Assembly (NCBI GenBank): GCA_022478985.1
Contig: JAKSZP010009192.1
Location: 620,001-684,000 of the forward strand
DNA: 64,000 nt
Source of the DNA: Massospora cicadina
Taxonomy: Eukaryota > Entomophthoromycota > Entomophthoromycetes > Entomophthorales > Entomophthoraceae
Reading direction: 5' to 3'
The notes under the pieces are model-generated. The model searched no databases. It was not told where the DNA came from and saw nothing but the letters and a program-made list of their open reading frames with translations. The position numbers were made by a program, and so were the translations under genes. Shown in pieces: positions 1 through 11,989 of this stretch (its first letter is position 1; each line of letters begins with the position of its first letter).

Positions 1-28
1 GGAAGGAGGAGGGGAGTAACAGGGGAGG

Positions 29-800
29 CTAGGGCCAAAACTGAACATAAATAAAGAAAAAGGATCCGATGAGAGGAACCAGATGTTGAACTATGATGAC
101 ACCAAATGGTGTTGGGGGATGGAAGGTGGCCAAGCAAACAAGATTGAAAATGATTTGTAAGGTGGGAATGGAAGCGATGCAAGCTTGACGTAGGGTTGGG
201 GTAGTGCCAGAGATTGCATTAAGGACAATGGTGTGTATCATCCATAGCGCTATTGCAATAATTAAGGTGCTGAGCGATGGGTGTATAAGGGAGGTCATGG
301 AAAAGGCAAAAGATGTTTTTGGACAGGCTGAAATCCTGCTCACTCTCCTGGTAAAAGAAACGCATAACATCTTATCAAATTTCCTGTGATAGCGGGCAAT
401 CTTCCAAGTGACGGACTAAAGATCTGTATTGACTGCATACAATCTATGAAGTTTGAGAGGCATTGGATCGCTTAATCGTGCAGTACACTTTTCTCAGGCA
501 TCTCCACACATGGGTGCGAATTTAAGGTTTTAAAAGAGGATGGTGTGTGTACCGCCAAATGTCCTTCTGGGTCTCCAAAGAATAAGGACGTCAATCTTGT
601 CAATGTAGTCCACACGGGCAATGAGGTGGGGATGTAGGGATACTATCTTGTTTAAAATGACTTGCTTACAGACTTCATGTTTGAAACTGAGAGTAGGGCG
701 ACCCCTCTGGGCGGTGTGCCCACTGAAATTAATTCTCCACTCAGCGCTCTGCATGGAGAGGAGAATTCGTTTGAGTAGGGTGACATCCCATGCAAGCACG
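29..800 (-). pseudogene. LINE L ORF2, C-terminal region
   Basis: Two open stretches on the minus strand (530-799 and 29-370) continue from the RT toward the 3' end. The second contains a segment reading AIALWMIHTIVLNA, which resembles the Trp-containing 'W..w..R' helix often found after the RT in LINE ORF2 proteins. I could not find the Cys/His cluster expected near the end of ORF2. The assignment rests mainly on position and strand. About 1.8 kb lies between the RT palm motifs and the window edge, a normal length for a LINE ORF2 C-terminus. Confidence 0.5.
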
Positions 801-1039
801 TGTTAGAGGGATGCGAGGAAAGATAGTTTAACAGAGAATGGGGGTGAGTAAAATTGCTGAGCCCAGGGCATGGGAAATTTGGAGCAGGCCGCGCGTGACA
901 ACAGTGTTGGTCTGAGAGTGTAGGGATGTTGACAGCAGCGATTTATGTGCCAAGTGTTTTGGCGGCATAGGCCTCATAGTTGAGCTTTCCCATAACACCA
1001 CTATGGCGAAGGCTTACATGACATCCAGGCGCACAGGGG

Positions 1040-2880
1040 GAGGGCGACCTAACCAAAGACACCCTTATAGGAGGGCGTATTAATAGGAGAAGAAAGAGGG
1101 GGAAAAGGCAATGGAATGGGCCATAAACAAGACTCTGGATAGGAGCTTATAGTTGGCAAGCACAACCCAGCTTGGAGGGAAGTATGGTGGGCTCTGAGGG
1201 AAGCGATGCGCTTTGTGACCTTGTCTAGAATATGGTGCTCCATTACTGACGAGATGTACCCTCCCGCCTCCAGCCACACACCCAAATGGCGTACGAGACC
1301 AGCAGTGGTTTTTGGCACAAAAGGGAGCAAAAGCGGGGTGGTATGTGGTGGGCAGGGAAAGCGAACCTGTGAGCTAGCTGCTGAAGCAGGTAGGTAACAG
1401 GGTGCTGGTGACCGGCGGGCTTGGTACTGGCCAAGGAGAATTATTTTGATTTTGGAGGTGTTAAGTGCGGCGCTAATTACCCTTAGTAATCCTGGATAGT
1501 AGCCTTAAGCGCGCGTGCATCTTGGTTGTTAAACACCCCAACCAAACAATCATAATAAAATGCCAGCATCTTAACTGGTATTTGTCCTTGCACATGGACA
1601 CCTTTAAGTCAGGCATTTAAAAAGCGTAAAAGTGAGTTAAGGCCAAAGTTGTACAATAGTGGGCTTAAAGAGTCCTCTTGGCGGAGGCCCCTTTGAGGGT
1701 GAACCACATCAGTGAGGAAGACAGGGCCAAGCACAGCCATTGTGGCTGATTCCGTAATCAGAATCACCCAATTTATGAACTGATGGGGAGGCAGGCTTTG
1801 AGGTAATCCCAGTTGACCCTATAATAAGCCTTCTTTTGGTCTAAGAAAGCAAGTGCTCCAGTAGCCGTGGATTAGCAGATGTTGTCTCCAGTGTGTATGT
1901 TGTCCCATATAAACCTCTTGGGAATAAAACCAAATTGCTCAGAGGAGATTATATCAGAGGCAACTGCCCTAGTTGGTTGGCCATAATTTTAATAAATAAT
2001 TTAGTATCTGTGTTAGTAAGTGATATGGGGTGCCAGTTAGGCAAGTCCAGCTTATCCCCTTTTTATACAGCGTTATCATGTACGCCTCCTGGCCCCCAGG
2101 AAGGAGGCGCATTTCTAACAACCATTGGTTCATTGAGGCAAGCAACAAAGCGGAGACATAATTAAAATATATTTATTGAACTCATAAGGAATCCAATCTG
2201 GACAAGGGCATTTCCTGTGCAGTGCACTGCAAATGGAATACAAGAGTTCATCCCAATAAATTAAATTCATCAACTCTTGGTAACAGGAAACGGTTTGGAT
2301 ATTTGCACTATGAGAATTCAATTTCAACTTTGGCCAGTTTGACTGGATAAGAGCAATAAAATTTGAAGTAATAGTTTTAAACTTCAATTGCCAATTTGGC
2401 CAGAGTTTCTGCGATGGAGTGGTCCATCCACCTCACCATTGTGCAGGACAAACTTAGTTGCGGTGCAAATAATTTTAAAAAAAATAGGCGGAGCATGTAT
2501 CATCTGCCGTTATACATTTTGCTTTGAACTGAACACATAAGCGGTGTTTGTGTTGCCTTACAAGTGCGTTGAGATGAGAAGAAACTTTTGCCCTCTTATG
2601 ACCCAAGATGGACTGTAGCCTGCGGCAGTGACATTAGACTCCAGGTGGTCCACTTCCACAATCATGTGCTTAAGGACTGCTGATGCAGCTTGAGAGTGAT
2701 GTAATGAGAGGTGGTGTGCCTGAAGGATGGTGTTTTCTTTGAAGGTAGACCAGGTAGTAAGTGGGTCCACACAGAATGGTGTGGCAAACTCCAATGTCAA
2801 AATTTTGGTGTCCACCCATGAGGAAAACCTAAGCGACATGATCTCATCTGAACAAATTTTGCACCACTTTGGAGGCTCTG
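1040..2880 (-). pseudogene. LINE L ORF2 reverse transcriptase domain
   Basis: The minus strand from about 1,859 down to 1,800 reads AFLDQKKAYYRVNWDYL, the LINE RT motif A (normally ..DQEKAYDRV..). At about 1,700-1,640 it reads GLRQEDSLSPLLYNFG (normally GxRQGDPLSPLLF). At about 1,566-1,541 it reads AFYYD where the catalytic FADD should be. Further on, LGVWLEAGG at about 1,290-1,260 matches the post-palm 'YLGVWL' motif. The enzyme would copy LINE RNA at nicked chromosomal DNA. Here the catalytic box is FYYD instead of FADD, and frames change repeatedly, so it cannot be active. The section 2,560-2,840 is the linker between endonuclease and RT. Confidence 0.88.
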
Positions 2881-2899
2881 CTGCGGGTTTGACAAAAAA

Positions 2900-3600
2900 G
2901 GGAATTTACAACAACCTGTGGTAAGAGAAGTTGATTTTTATCATTGTAATGTGTGCAACCTGAGACTGAAAGTGCAAAAGGGCAAGAATAAGGTTAAAGC
3001 GGGTCCATAGACCTCAGCTGACCGTTGTGCACATGGGGATGGGAAATGTTGGGAAGCAGCGGTGCATGTTTGGGGATGGTATCTCAAAACCCCTAAAGTT
3101 GCTTATATAATTCATAGTTTGACATGCCCCTACAGGGGTAGGCATTGAAGGCCAGCAGTTGGTGGCTGGGTTGGCCCAGCATTTCAGGTCGCTCACCACG
3201 AATGGGTTAGGAGGAAGTAGAAGGGAAATAACAGCTGACAGTAATTCTGGTGAGTCTGTACACAGGTTGGGGAGTAAATATTTATGTATTGTGCACTTCA
3301 TCGTCCCACTTTAAAGCCAAAACAAGCACTCGCCCATTGAGGTACTAGTTTTTGGAAATATATTTAAGACTATGGGCTGCACATATAAGCACCCCACAGT
3401 TCAGCGACCAAAGGGAAATGGAGGGGAGGAGCATGATTGCCCATGTGTCCTTAGCACCGTGGGGACAGTGGGTTTCCTGAATGGCCAGGATGTCCACAGG
3501 TAAATTATTTTTTTAAACTCAGTTTCCTACCCATGATGGCAAGGCCTTGAGTCTAGCAATGTTCAACGTCCCTACTGTGAAGGCTCCCCCGTTGCACCTC
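2900..3600 (-). pseudogene. LINE L ORF2 AP-endonuclease domain
   Basis: On the minus strand from about 3,590 the frame reads TVGTLNIARLKAL, then VDILAIQETHCPHG near 3,510-3,460. This is the N-terminal APE-type endonuclease signature, with Gln-Glu-Thr-His containing the metal-binding Glu. About 100 residues later, near 3,220, VVSDLKCWANPATN corresponds to the GDFN motif. Near 2,930 the reading SYHRLL replaces the terminal SDHRLL. The enzyme nicks target DNA to prime reverse transcription. Asp to Tyr in the SDH motif and a broken GDFN motif argue it is inactive. It leads directly into the RT. Confidence 0.82.
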
Positions 3601-4120
3601 AGGTGCTATGGGAAGGGCCTCCTTGCCCATCCTTAGCCACTTTTGCAGCAGCTTTTTTGGACCGTATCTCTGGTGCTTTGTACAAGGTCTTTATGAATAC
3701 CTTCACTTTGAAAGTAGTGTTAGTATTTAAAGTGGTTCTTTGGCTCAATATTTTGAATTGCTGTGCTCCTGCAGTGCATCATTGAAGGTCAACAAAAATA
3801 AAGAAGAAAAATAGGTGGTGAATCAGCCTTGATCAAGGCATGGTAATATTGCTCAGGTAAACCTGACTCTCACTTTGGGTCCTCAGGTTGGTTGGCCAAA
3901 TCTGATTGTGAGATGATTATCAAGCCACTTCAGCTGCAAATGACTCAATGTCATTTTGGGTCTGGGAAGGCGGGATCATAGACGTGGCCATAACTGCTGC
4001 CTTGGCCACTTCTCTGCGGGCCTGTTTGGCTTTCTTAAGCTTCTGCGGGGACACAGGAGTGACCTGAAGTAACACCCTTGCGCACCCCACAGGAAGGCGG
4101 CGTCAGTGTCAGCAGCTAGT

Positions 4121-5000
4121 TCATAATGGGAGTCTGCACTGTTTTATCACATTGGGGAGGAATTCCAATTGTATGATGCCCTCTTTGGAAGGGCATGTGT
4201 GAGCCCTGTGGCCAAAAGCGTAATAATAGGAGCAGATAGAGGGCGCGCTATCCACTGTGACACAAAACAGGTGGGATTTCTGCCCATCAATACATACAAC
4301 TGCAGTGTGGGGGATTTGTGTCAAGCCTTCCATTATGACTGCGGTTAGGGTGATTACTACAACCATTTTGCCCATGCACAAGTCTAGCTTAAGCGTAATT
4401 GCATTGCAATCCAAAGGAGTGAAGTTCCCCAAAGCTCTTAAGCCCATCCATGAGGTAGTGCTCCAAAACTGTGCGCTTTATTGTTGCGGGGAGGAAGTTA
4501 ATGTCATTGAAATTTGGTTTGATTTGGTCCATCAAGCGCACTTCGTTTTTACAACCCATTGACCATCTGGGAGATCTACCACCAAACGCACCTGTACAGC
4601 TTTGTCTGCTACCTTTTTAATCTCAAACCTGATATCCAATTAAAAAAAGGTCATAGAATGCGGTACAACATATACTGCATCTGGGAAGTGTTCATGTACA
4701 TCTCCACAGAACTTTTCCCAAAGCGCCATTTGATTAATATCTAGGAAAATCAAAATACCGTGCTCCACTGATGACAGGGTCTGGGAATGTGAAGTTTTGA
4801 TGAACTGGTTGCATTTCACTTGTCAGGTTAAAATCTCTAGGAAAATAATCACTGCAGTTTTTTTATTTTTATCTAGGCTGCTGGTGTCGCCAGGATGCTT
4901 ACAAACTTTGGACAGTGCGGTGCCCAATCCTGTGCCCTTTACTTTGCTAGCCCAACAACTACTAAAATTGGGTGCACATTAATTTCCTTAAAGAGATTAT
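4121..5000 (-). pseudogene. LINE L ORF1-like protein with zinc knuckle
   Basis: A 108-codon minus-strand frame (4,121-4,447) ends in a CCHC-like knuckle reading CSYYYAFGHRAHTC near 4,230-4,190. The second Cys is replaced by Tyr, while the GH and final Cys are kept. Upstream (about 4,450-4,600) a second frame reads YLMDGLKSFGELHSFGLQ, resembling the RRM-like fold that precedes the knuckle in many fungal LINE ORF1 proteins. ORF1 would bind the element RNA. A frameshift separates the two parts. The start codon and true 5' end were not located, and 4,600-5,000 is assigned only by proximity. Confidence 0.6.
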
Positions 5001-5869
5001 TAAACTTACCTAGTCTTGAATCAAATTTGTTGAAATTAGTTATTGCAACAAGCGAGAAATGTTTATAAAATGTTTTAAAAATAAATTAAGATGGGGTTTG
5101 GAAATATTTTAGGGGATTCACAAATCCTCAAGTATGTCTCTTCTTGATTTCTGCCTTAAAATGGCATCAATTTTGTTCTTTGATCCACTCCACAAACTTC
5201 ATTTCAAGGTGTCAATTTCAGCACCAGGATGTTCAGAGGCCCCTTTCTCAATAATACTTTTGGGTCTGGGGCGGCAATGCCTCTTTTGTAATTTCTTTAT
5301 TAACCGATTTGGTATAATGCTGCTCTTTATATAGGATTTATCAATTGCGCTACTCTGATGCCTTGATTCAGAGATACAATCACCTATAGAAAAAGATTAA
5401 TTGCTTTTTTGGGCAGTTTGGTTGGAAGGTGTTATTTCTCCCTTTGGAGTACTTTGCCTAAATCATTTCTTTGTCATTGGGATTTGTAAACACTTTGGAC
5501 CACAAAGGGTTGGAAAGGTGGTAATTTCTAAAGTTGTTTTCAGCGTCATTAATGTCATCTTCATATTGATGATAGCTGGTTTGTGGGTAATAAAGTTCTG
5601 TGCATGACACCATCCCAACCAATTGGTACTTTCCTAGGTTGTTTTAATTATACAAAGGTCTCGTTTCACTATCCTTAACTAAAACTTGTCTATCTATACA
5701 TTAAAGTACCGTTGCACTGGCGAGGTTCTTCCATAGGGTAGGGAATCACTCTCCAATACACTCGTGGTATCTTTTATGACATCATAAATCTATAGTAAGA
5801 ATGTGAAAAACTTTAAATGTTCATTGGATCCCTTGTAAGTCTTAAATACTAGGAGGCACTTGTCCATCT

Positions 5870-6060
5870 AAGGGCAGGAATCCTTTGGCATAATGGATGA
5901 TGACATTGTATTCCAGGAGGAATTAAGTCCCTATTAGTAAAATGTAACTTGAGTTGTCAAGGTCTACCAACGAGGTGTCCAAGAATAATTATCAAACCTA
6001 AGTGAGAGTTAAAATATCTACTAATTAATCTTGTTCATTCAGGACAGTAAAAATATATTC
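5870..6060 (-). pseudogene. Retroelement aspartic protease, C-terminal part (element P)
   Basis: The minus strand reads ILLIGT, a stop, then FLLEYNVIIHYAKGFL between about 5,960 and 5,876. This resembles the 'IlG.DFL..yn.viDy..g' segment at the end of Ty3/gypsy proteases, enzymes that cleave the Gag-Pol polyprotein. The active-site triad (Asp-Ser/Thr-Gly) was not found upstream, where frames are broken. It follows the gag remnant at the distance expected for a gag-protease arrangement. Confidence 0.5.
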
Positions 6061-6414
6061 CATGTAGTGTGGAAAGTCAGTAGCAATCTTAATTTTTTTA
6101 TTGTCTCAATAAAATCATGTTTACTGGGGACTGCTATTGATGATTGCAAGAACTAGATTTTATGAGCCTTAATAGTGTCCCAATAAAATAAACTGTTATA
6201 CTGTGTTGACATAATGAGGAACATTGGTGAATCATCATCAGAAGAATAAGCATTTTTTAAGGTTTTTATTGTCAGAAGTAGATAATTTGTTCACTAAGGT
6301 ATTATTAGAGATGCCCTTTTATGGACAGTAGTTATAATTTGAGGCATGGTAATGGAATTGTTATCAAAAGGGTATCTTTTATATACTAACCTCCCTTTTT
6401 TACATTTTTAATCT

Positions 6415-7680
6415 TTCTCCTCAGCATGTTGCTTATAGCATTGGTCCATGATGTAATGAAGACCATTACAATAAAAGCAGACAGCTATGTCTATGTTTTT
6501 TGCTTCAATGGTGTGTACCAAAGTCCTAGTATAGGGCTTATGAGAGGTAATAGATTAAATTAACGTAAATGCATGGATTTTATTGTAGCCTCTTTGATTT
6601 CCAGATGCACAAAAAGGTCCATTTGAGCCCCATCATTTGGAGTTGGATGTCATACTAGGACATGAGGTCAGATATGAAATTGGGAATAACGTCTCCAGAG
6701 AAATTCTTTATAATTAATGGTTGAGAGCTAGCATAAAACTTTCCAGAGATATAAGTGTAACTCTTCCCTTTGTTAGCCGTATTACCATAAAGGACCATTT
6801 CTGTTTTGATAGGCTATGATCACTCCTGAACACCTAAATCATGGCTGTTTTAAAATTATCCCAAGTTTGAAAGTCACGCAGATGAGAGGTCATAGTCTCT
6901 CTTTCTCCTCCACAGAGCAAGAATGGATTTACTTCACTTTCTTCAGTTGATGGCCTACTACATTGTACAATCATAAACATTCAAGAAAAATATGATACTC
7001 TCCTGACTTTAAATGTAAATTCTTCGAAATTGGATTTGAAATTGAGCCTGAAGGGACAGAGAGAGAACATATTAATCTGAAACTATGGTTTGGCTCAGAG
7101 AACACTAGCTTCACATAATCACAGGGGGCTCTTTAATCCAGTTGTTCTCATAGTTTTTCCATGTCACCATGTAGTTCAGTCTGTCATCAATTAAAGCGCT
7201 GTATTGGCCTTAAGTTCATCTACACACTCTGAACTGTAATCTCATCTTCACAATTTTTGACTTGGTTCTTAAGGTGGTACAAGATTTTATATCAAATTGA
7301 GACTTTATTGGAGAGTTTGGGATTTTTATGCATGATCTCCATATCCTCGTCTAATGCCTCCAAGGTGATGTTTGGGCTAATTGGGCGACCATCAGAGTTG
7401 ACACCATCCTCAGGAGATCTGCTTCATTTTGTATGAAAACCTTTAATCTTTGCAATATTAAGATTCTTCAAAGATTATCATATCATCAGCTTGTGGAATA
7501 AGTAGACCCAGGGTGACGTGTAGTCTTTAGAGCCTTGTGGCCCTTCTACTACGTCAGAGCCATTGGGCCCACTAGGCCCTTTGGGACCTGGTCCCATCAG
7601 AATAATCAGCTCTGGCAAAACGTTATAGCCACTAAAGCCCACTGTTTCAACAATACCCTCAGGCAATTGGAATTATGAGG
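6415..7680 (-). pseudogene. Gag-like relic with zinc knuckle and short Gly-X-Y tract (element P)
   Basis: Reading leftward from 7,666, a 62-codon frame contains GPGPKGPSGPNGSD, a brief collagen-like run. The frame continues through stops (NITLEALDEDMEIM near 7,350) to a knuckle reading VCFYCNGLHYIMDQCYK at about 6,484-6,431. That is C-X2-C-X3-H-X5-C, one residue out of register with the standard C-X2-C-X4-H-X4-C. Gag would package element RNA. The identification depends on the knuckle plus the protease downstream. The collagen-like run may be chance low complexity. Confidence 0.5.
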
Positions 7681-7699
7681 CTATAGAGGATCTAGCACT

Positions 7700-9880
7700 T
7701 TAGTTGCAGTTCTTTAAATAACGCCTCCACTCAGTCTAAACATTGCACTGGGGTGGACTCTAGAGACTGTATTTGACTGGTGGATTCAGAGGAGGTTTGA
7801 TGCACATATTTGCATACTTTGATTTTACACCTGTGGTTGGTGAGTTAATTGTTTATCCATGTAACCCAAAATCCAAGAGTTCAATAGGGCGATCTGATTT
7901 TGAGCATTATTAACTAGTAATCTATTATTCTAAATTATCTCACATTTATTTTAGAAAATCCATAAGCAGCTTTATAAAATTTGATAAGGCTGTATATGAA
8001 GTTATGCACTAATTAAAACTGATATAGCACCTTCTAATGATAAAGTATTTGTGAAAGTAAAAGTGCTGCCAGACCTCCAGAATGTCTTAATACTCCACTA
8101 TAGGAGTATAAAAAATTACTTTGTGATCCCAAGGGCTTAAAGAATTAGATTCAGCGGATCAAGATAATTTAACTCAGTTTTGGAAGTTTCTTAGTTTTTA
8201 TAACTTAAAACATCAATAATCAAATCAGGCTCAGAAATCATGTATTTAAATGTAATAAATTCTGTTTGAAGCCTCTTTAACTAATTGCCATTCAGAATTA
8301 TCTTTAAAAACTAAAGAAATTCTAGGCTCCTTAAACCCATTGATCAGATACCAAAACCCCATGAGGTTCACAGCAGTGACCAAACTGCTGTCCCATAAAT
8401 TATCTCAACAAACGTTAAATATCTCAACTTTGTCTTATAAATCTTTTTACTTTAAATAGTAGCTAGTTAAATTACACGCATTGTTTAAGATGATATTGTG
8501 ATTTTTATTTACAAATTCAACTGACTAAAAATTAGAGCACAAATTATGTGAAAAAAGATAACAATGACTTGTTTTACCTCTCAAAGGATAGATCATACTA
8601 CTCTTTGACTGTGTCACACTCACCATCCTTTAGGGTCTCCTCGCAATATGTATCATCAGAAGATGGACCAAGAACCTCTTCTATAGAGCAAAACAATCTT
8701 CTGGACAATATATGGGTACTAATTCATATCTTCTTTGTGGCCTTATGGAGAGAACCCGCCTGTCTCATTAAACAAAATTTATACCCTACTCCTCCCTAGC
8801 TATGGATTAGATCTGAATTAATGAGAGAAAACAAGTTATATTTTTTGGCCTGTTGCTTCCTCTTAACAAACATATTCCTATAATGGTTTTGGATTTAATT
8901 ATCATATCTTTCCTGTGGGGAGAGATTACTGTCCATGTGTTTATTTGAGGGACACAGACTTTTTCCGCTCCCAAAACCACCCCTTGTGACAGCTTAGGGT
9001 AAGAGTTCCATTTTATATAACTTGAACAAAACCTACTAAGATCACACCCCCAGTATTGCATATCCTGCCAGTGATGACCAGACATGAGCTCATGTCACCT
9101 ATCTGGTTTTATAATCAGAAATTAGGACCTTGTTCTGGTAAAACGCTCAGGTCCATCAGCAGTCTAGAGAAGATGCACCTGTCCAGAGGAGATCAAAGGC
9201 ACTTGCATTCTCATCTGCAAGGTCATCTGCAATGGCCACTCATGAACAGCAAAAAAATGCCATAAAGCCCAAGTTGACAATCACTAGTACCACTGCTGAT
9301 GATTGTTTCTTAGAAGGGGATGATGTGAAGATCAAAAACTATGTATGTTCGCCACATAACTTAAGTTCCATTAATGGGAATACTAAGACCATACAGGCGG
9401 GCCACAAAGGCCTATACCCTAAGAAATCAGCCTCAAATTAAAATCTATTAGATTAAATTATTCAGCAGAGTAATGTTATTTTTGCCAAATAAATTAATCT
9501 AAGAATAAATGGAAGGCTAATTTTGAATATGTTTCAAGGACCTTCAATATAAGCAAAAAAGTTCTGTGATATGTGTGGAACTAATTTGCGTTCTATAACA
9601 GGTCTTTAACTTTTGTCAAAAAGGTGAGAGATAAGTAATAAGCCATCTAAGGAGTGTTTTCAAGAGGAGTCAGTAAACATTCCTAAGCTTAAACTCTGGT
9701 TTCCCCTTTTAAAAGTATATGAACAGTGAGAAAAAATTGCTCAAGACAAAATTTATCTTTTAGGATCCCAAAGAAATAAATAAAAATTGAGAATTTAATT
9801 TTAGCATTGTTTAAGTACATTGGGAAGTTTTATACAATATAATTCTCTAAAATGGACTACACGTTGGATCTGTACAGGCC
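7700..9880. other. AT-rich stretch with no assigned gene
   Basis: No domain is recognisable on either strand. Modest open frames occur at 8,548-8,799 (+), 8,807-9,085 (-) and 9,056-9,441 (+). None matches a family I know, and the overlapping frames on both strands suggest chance. By position the stretch should contain the 5' LTR of P and perhaps the 3' LTR of M, but no repeat pair is available inside the window to define them. Confidence 0.4.
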
Positions 9881-10930
9881 ATCACAGCTTTATGTGCCCT
9901 ATTAAGTAGACACTGCTACACTTTGTCTGTATTTTGCTCACCTTCCTTAAGGCAACTTCGCTAGATGTACCACCAGCCTCAAGAATGAGAATTTTATATT
10001 TAGCACTGCCAATCCTCTGCTCAATTACATGAGAACTATTTCTTAAATGCTTTGTGTCCATGTGGAGAGAGTCTCTCCATATAAGTCCTACTAAGTAGAG
10101 TAGGCGATGAAGTATTGGATTCCCATAAAGGTCAAGGTAGGGTTCCACCCCACTGTTTAACTAGTTTTTGGCTAGGGTAGTGGAATAGTAACACTTTGCA
10201 TTCAGGATGACACTGACGTGGCATGTGAGCAGCTGGATCAGTCTTTAGTCAAGTAGTTTCTGCCTAAGAGCTGCTGGATGGTTCCGCTCATGTTGTATGA
10301 CTGAAGGTTTATTTTTTTGTCTGGTCCAGGCTATTAACTTTAAAGTACTTAATTAATAGCACTTAGGTTGTATGGGTGGTATTTTATACTAGGATGTATT
10401 AACCCTTCTTGTTAATTCCAACCATATTAGAGGAGTGAGATTAATTGGTATACATATTATAAAATTTGTAATTGACATTATAACTGATAACTTAAGCCCC
10501 TGTAGTTAGCACCAGTATCATCTTTACCATTATAGAGGAGCTAGAGAGAGGTTTTTTGTTGTCCAGTATTGTCCTATCATAGAATCTAGCTCCTTTTGGA
10601 TGTCTTTTAGTGACATGATGGCTTCTGAAAGGCAATGGCAAGAACTTTTTTGCGTCAAAAGGTTCATTTTTTGGCAACTATCATGGTTCATGACCATCAA
10701 ACCTATTTTTGAGAATATGAAAAGGAATATAAAGATATTTAATTAAAATATATAAAAGAATTTATACTAACTTTATTATGTTATAGTTCTTCAATATTTA
10801 TATAAAATGCGGTAGTTCAGTGTTATAGAGATTATTTAGGTCCTCATCAATAAAGGGCCTACACTTATCATCCAGTATGGGGGACAAGAAGCAATTAATT
10901 TACTATGTTGACTTCTGTATTGTTGTGTCC
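9880..10930 (-). other. Unassigned minus-strand coding-like fragments
   Basis: Two minus-strand frames (9,882-10,148, 88 codons; 10,492-10,677, 61 codons) are longer than usual for this AT-rich background and lie in the same direction as element M, downstream of its integrase. I do not recognise either. They could be the C-terminal tail of M's polyprotein, part of its 3' LTR, or an additional frame between integrase and LTR. No motif supports a function. Confidence 0.3.
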
Positions 10931-10938
10931 TTGTTTTC

Positions 10939-11151
10939 TTAAACTTCAGGATTGTAAAATTGGATTTGAGATACAGTATCACTCAGGTTGTCATTAGGAA
11001 GCTCAGTTAAATTATGACTTAAGATATTTCTTTTATTCTTATAAAGATTACTACCCATTTGAGTGCACAATCTGTTGAGTGTCAATTCATTTGTTTCAGT
11101 AAGGCTTGATTCTATAGATGGGCTTTCAAACCACACATCATTTAGATCCAT
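10939..11151 (-). pseudogene. Integrase C-terminal region of element M (tentative)
   Basis: A 70-codon minus-strand frame lies just downstream of the integrase core. It is rich in charged and polar residues, and a run TQMGSNLYKNKRNIL loosely resembles the post-catalytic segment of gypsy integrases. The assignment is by position. No GPY/F module or chromodomain is visible. Confidence 0.35.
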
Positions 11152-11399
11152 AATAAGTTTTAATCATTTGGCATTATGACTCTGACAAGTGTTACAAAAA
11201 GATTTACATATTTTAACTGAAAAGGTGACCTCCTGTCAATTAGTAAAAAAATATAATAAGCAAATACAGCTAAAGGACAGAAAAGTTCCAGTTGAATGAT
11301 TTACACTAATTAACTTCTGAAGGATAATAACAAATATACCTTTTAGTCTAACTAGGGTGCCATTGGTCTCTGGGAAATAGTGCATCATCATCACTCTTC

Positions 11400-11760
11400 A
11401 AATACCCATTAAAGCATTCAGACTAGGGGTAATATGAGATGCAAAATTTATTCCCATTCTCCATTAAGATAAACTTCAGGCAACCATGATAATATACTAA
11501 ATCTTTAATATAAACTTACATGCCTTTATACCACATAAGTCTTTGAATGCTTTGCATCCAACAGTTTAGTGAGGTGATCAATGGCCACAATAATTTACTT
11601 AAACTGCCCATAACTGTAAAGCAAAGGGCCCACAACGTCAATAAAGATACTATGCTAAGCGAACTTGGGTTTAATTAGTGGTAAAAGATGGCCTTTTAAT
11701 AAGTAGATTTAACTTGAAGTTTTAAGCCGTTGATATTCACATAATATCAATAGGCATTAA
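11400..11760 (-). pseudogene. Integrase core remnant of element M
   Basis: On the minus strand between about 11,660 and 11,520 the reading is IDVVGPLLYSYGQF, then IIVAIDHLTKLLDAKHSKT. This matches the start of the retroviral-type integrase core, where the first catalytic Asp sits in 'iDvvGPl' and the strand 'iiVaiDhlTKw.ea' follows. Integrase inserts the cDNA into the chromosome. The second Asp and the Glu of the DD35E triad were not recovered in the decayed sequence to the left. Confidence 0.7.
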
Positions 11761-11989
11761 TTATCAATAATAGTGTGGTTTCAAGTTTTCAAGTGCTTTC
11801 ATATAACGCACATGCACTTGGGGCCTTATAGGTCGCAATAATTAAACCAACCCACTCAGTTGGCTTATGAGATAAATATTGTTGTTTGTTTTAATCATAT
11901 ATTGGTTCTCATTTATAATAAAGTACAATTTTAGGAGTCTTCTATTGTGCGTTACACTGCCTTTATTATCATTACTATATTACTGCGTT

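Larger units (their letters stand above)
1..5000 (-). mobile_element. LINE (non-LTR retrotransposon) L, 3' part beyond window
   Basis: Reading leftward on the minus strand, the window shows an ORF1 remnant with a zinc knuckle, then an APE-type endonuclease, then a reverse transcriptase with recognisable motifs, then a C-terminal stretch running to the window edge. This order (ORF1, EN, RT) is that of L1- or Tad-like LINEs, which copy themselves by target-primed reverse transcription. No LTR flanks it. The 3' tail lies outside the window, and the 5' boundary near 5.0 kb is approximate. Stops and frame changes occur throughout, so the copy is dead. It probably interrupts the minus-strand gypsy element to its right, whose RT should otherwise follow there. 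LINE identity is secure; the exact clade is not. Confidence 0.85.
5040..7700 (-). mobile_element. Ty3/gypsy-like relic P (gag and protease only)
   Basis: Minus-strand gag and protease remnants lie in this order, but no RT follows: the LINE begins where RT would be. Either the LINE landed in P or P was truncated there. Neither LTR was identified. A possible 5' LTR/primer-site boundary lies near 8,080, where the minus strand has ...ACA followed after a few bases by TGGAGGTCTGG, but I have no second copy to confirm it. P differs from M, whose gag must lie beyond the right edge of the window. Confidence 0.5.

Noticed and set aside
8548..9441. Several 60-90-codon frames on both strands
   Set aside because: There is no recognisable domain, and opposing frames overlap. 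Left as unassigned sequence.
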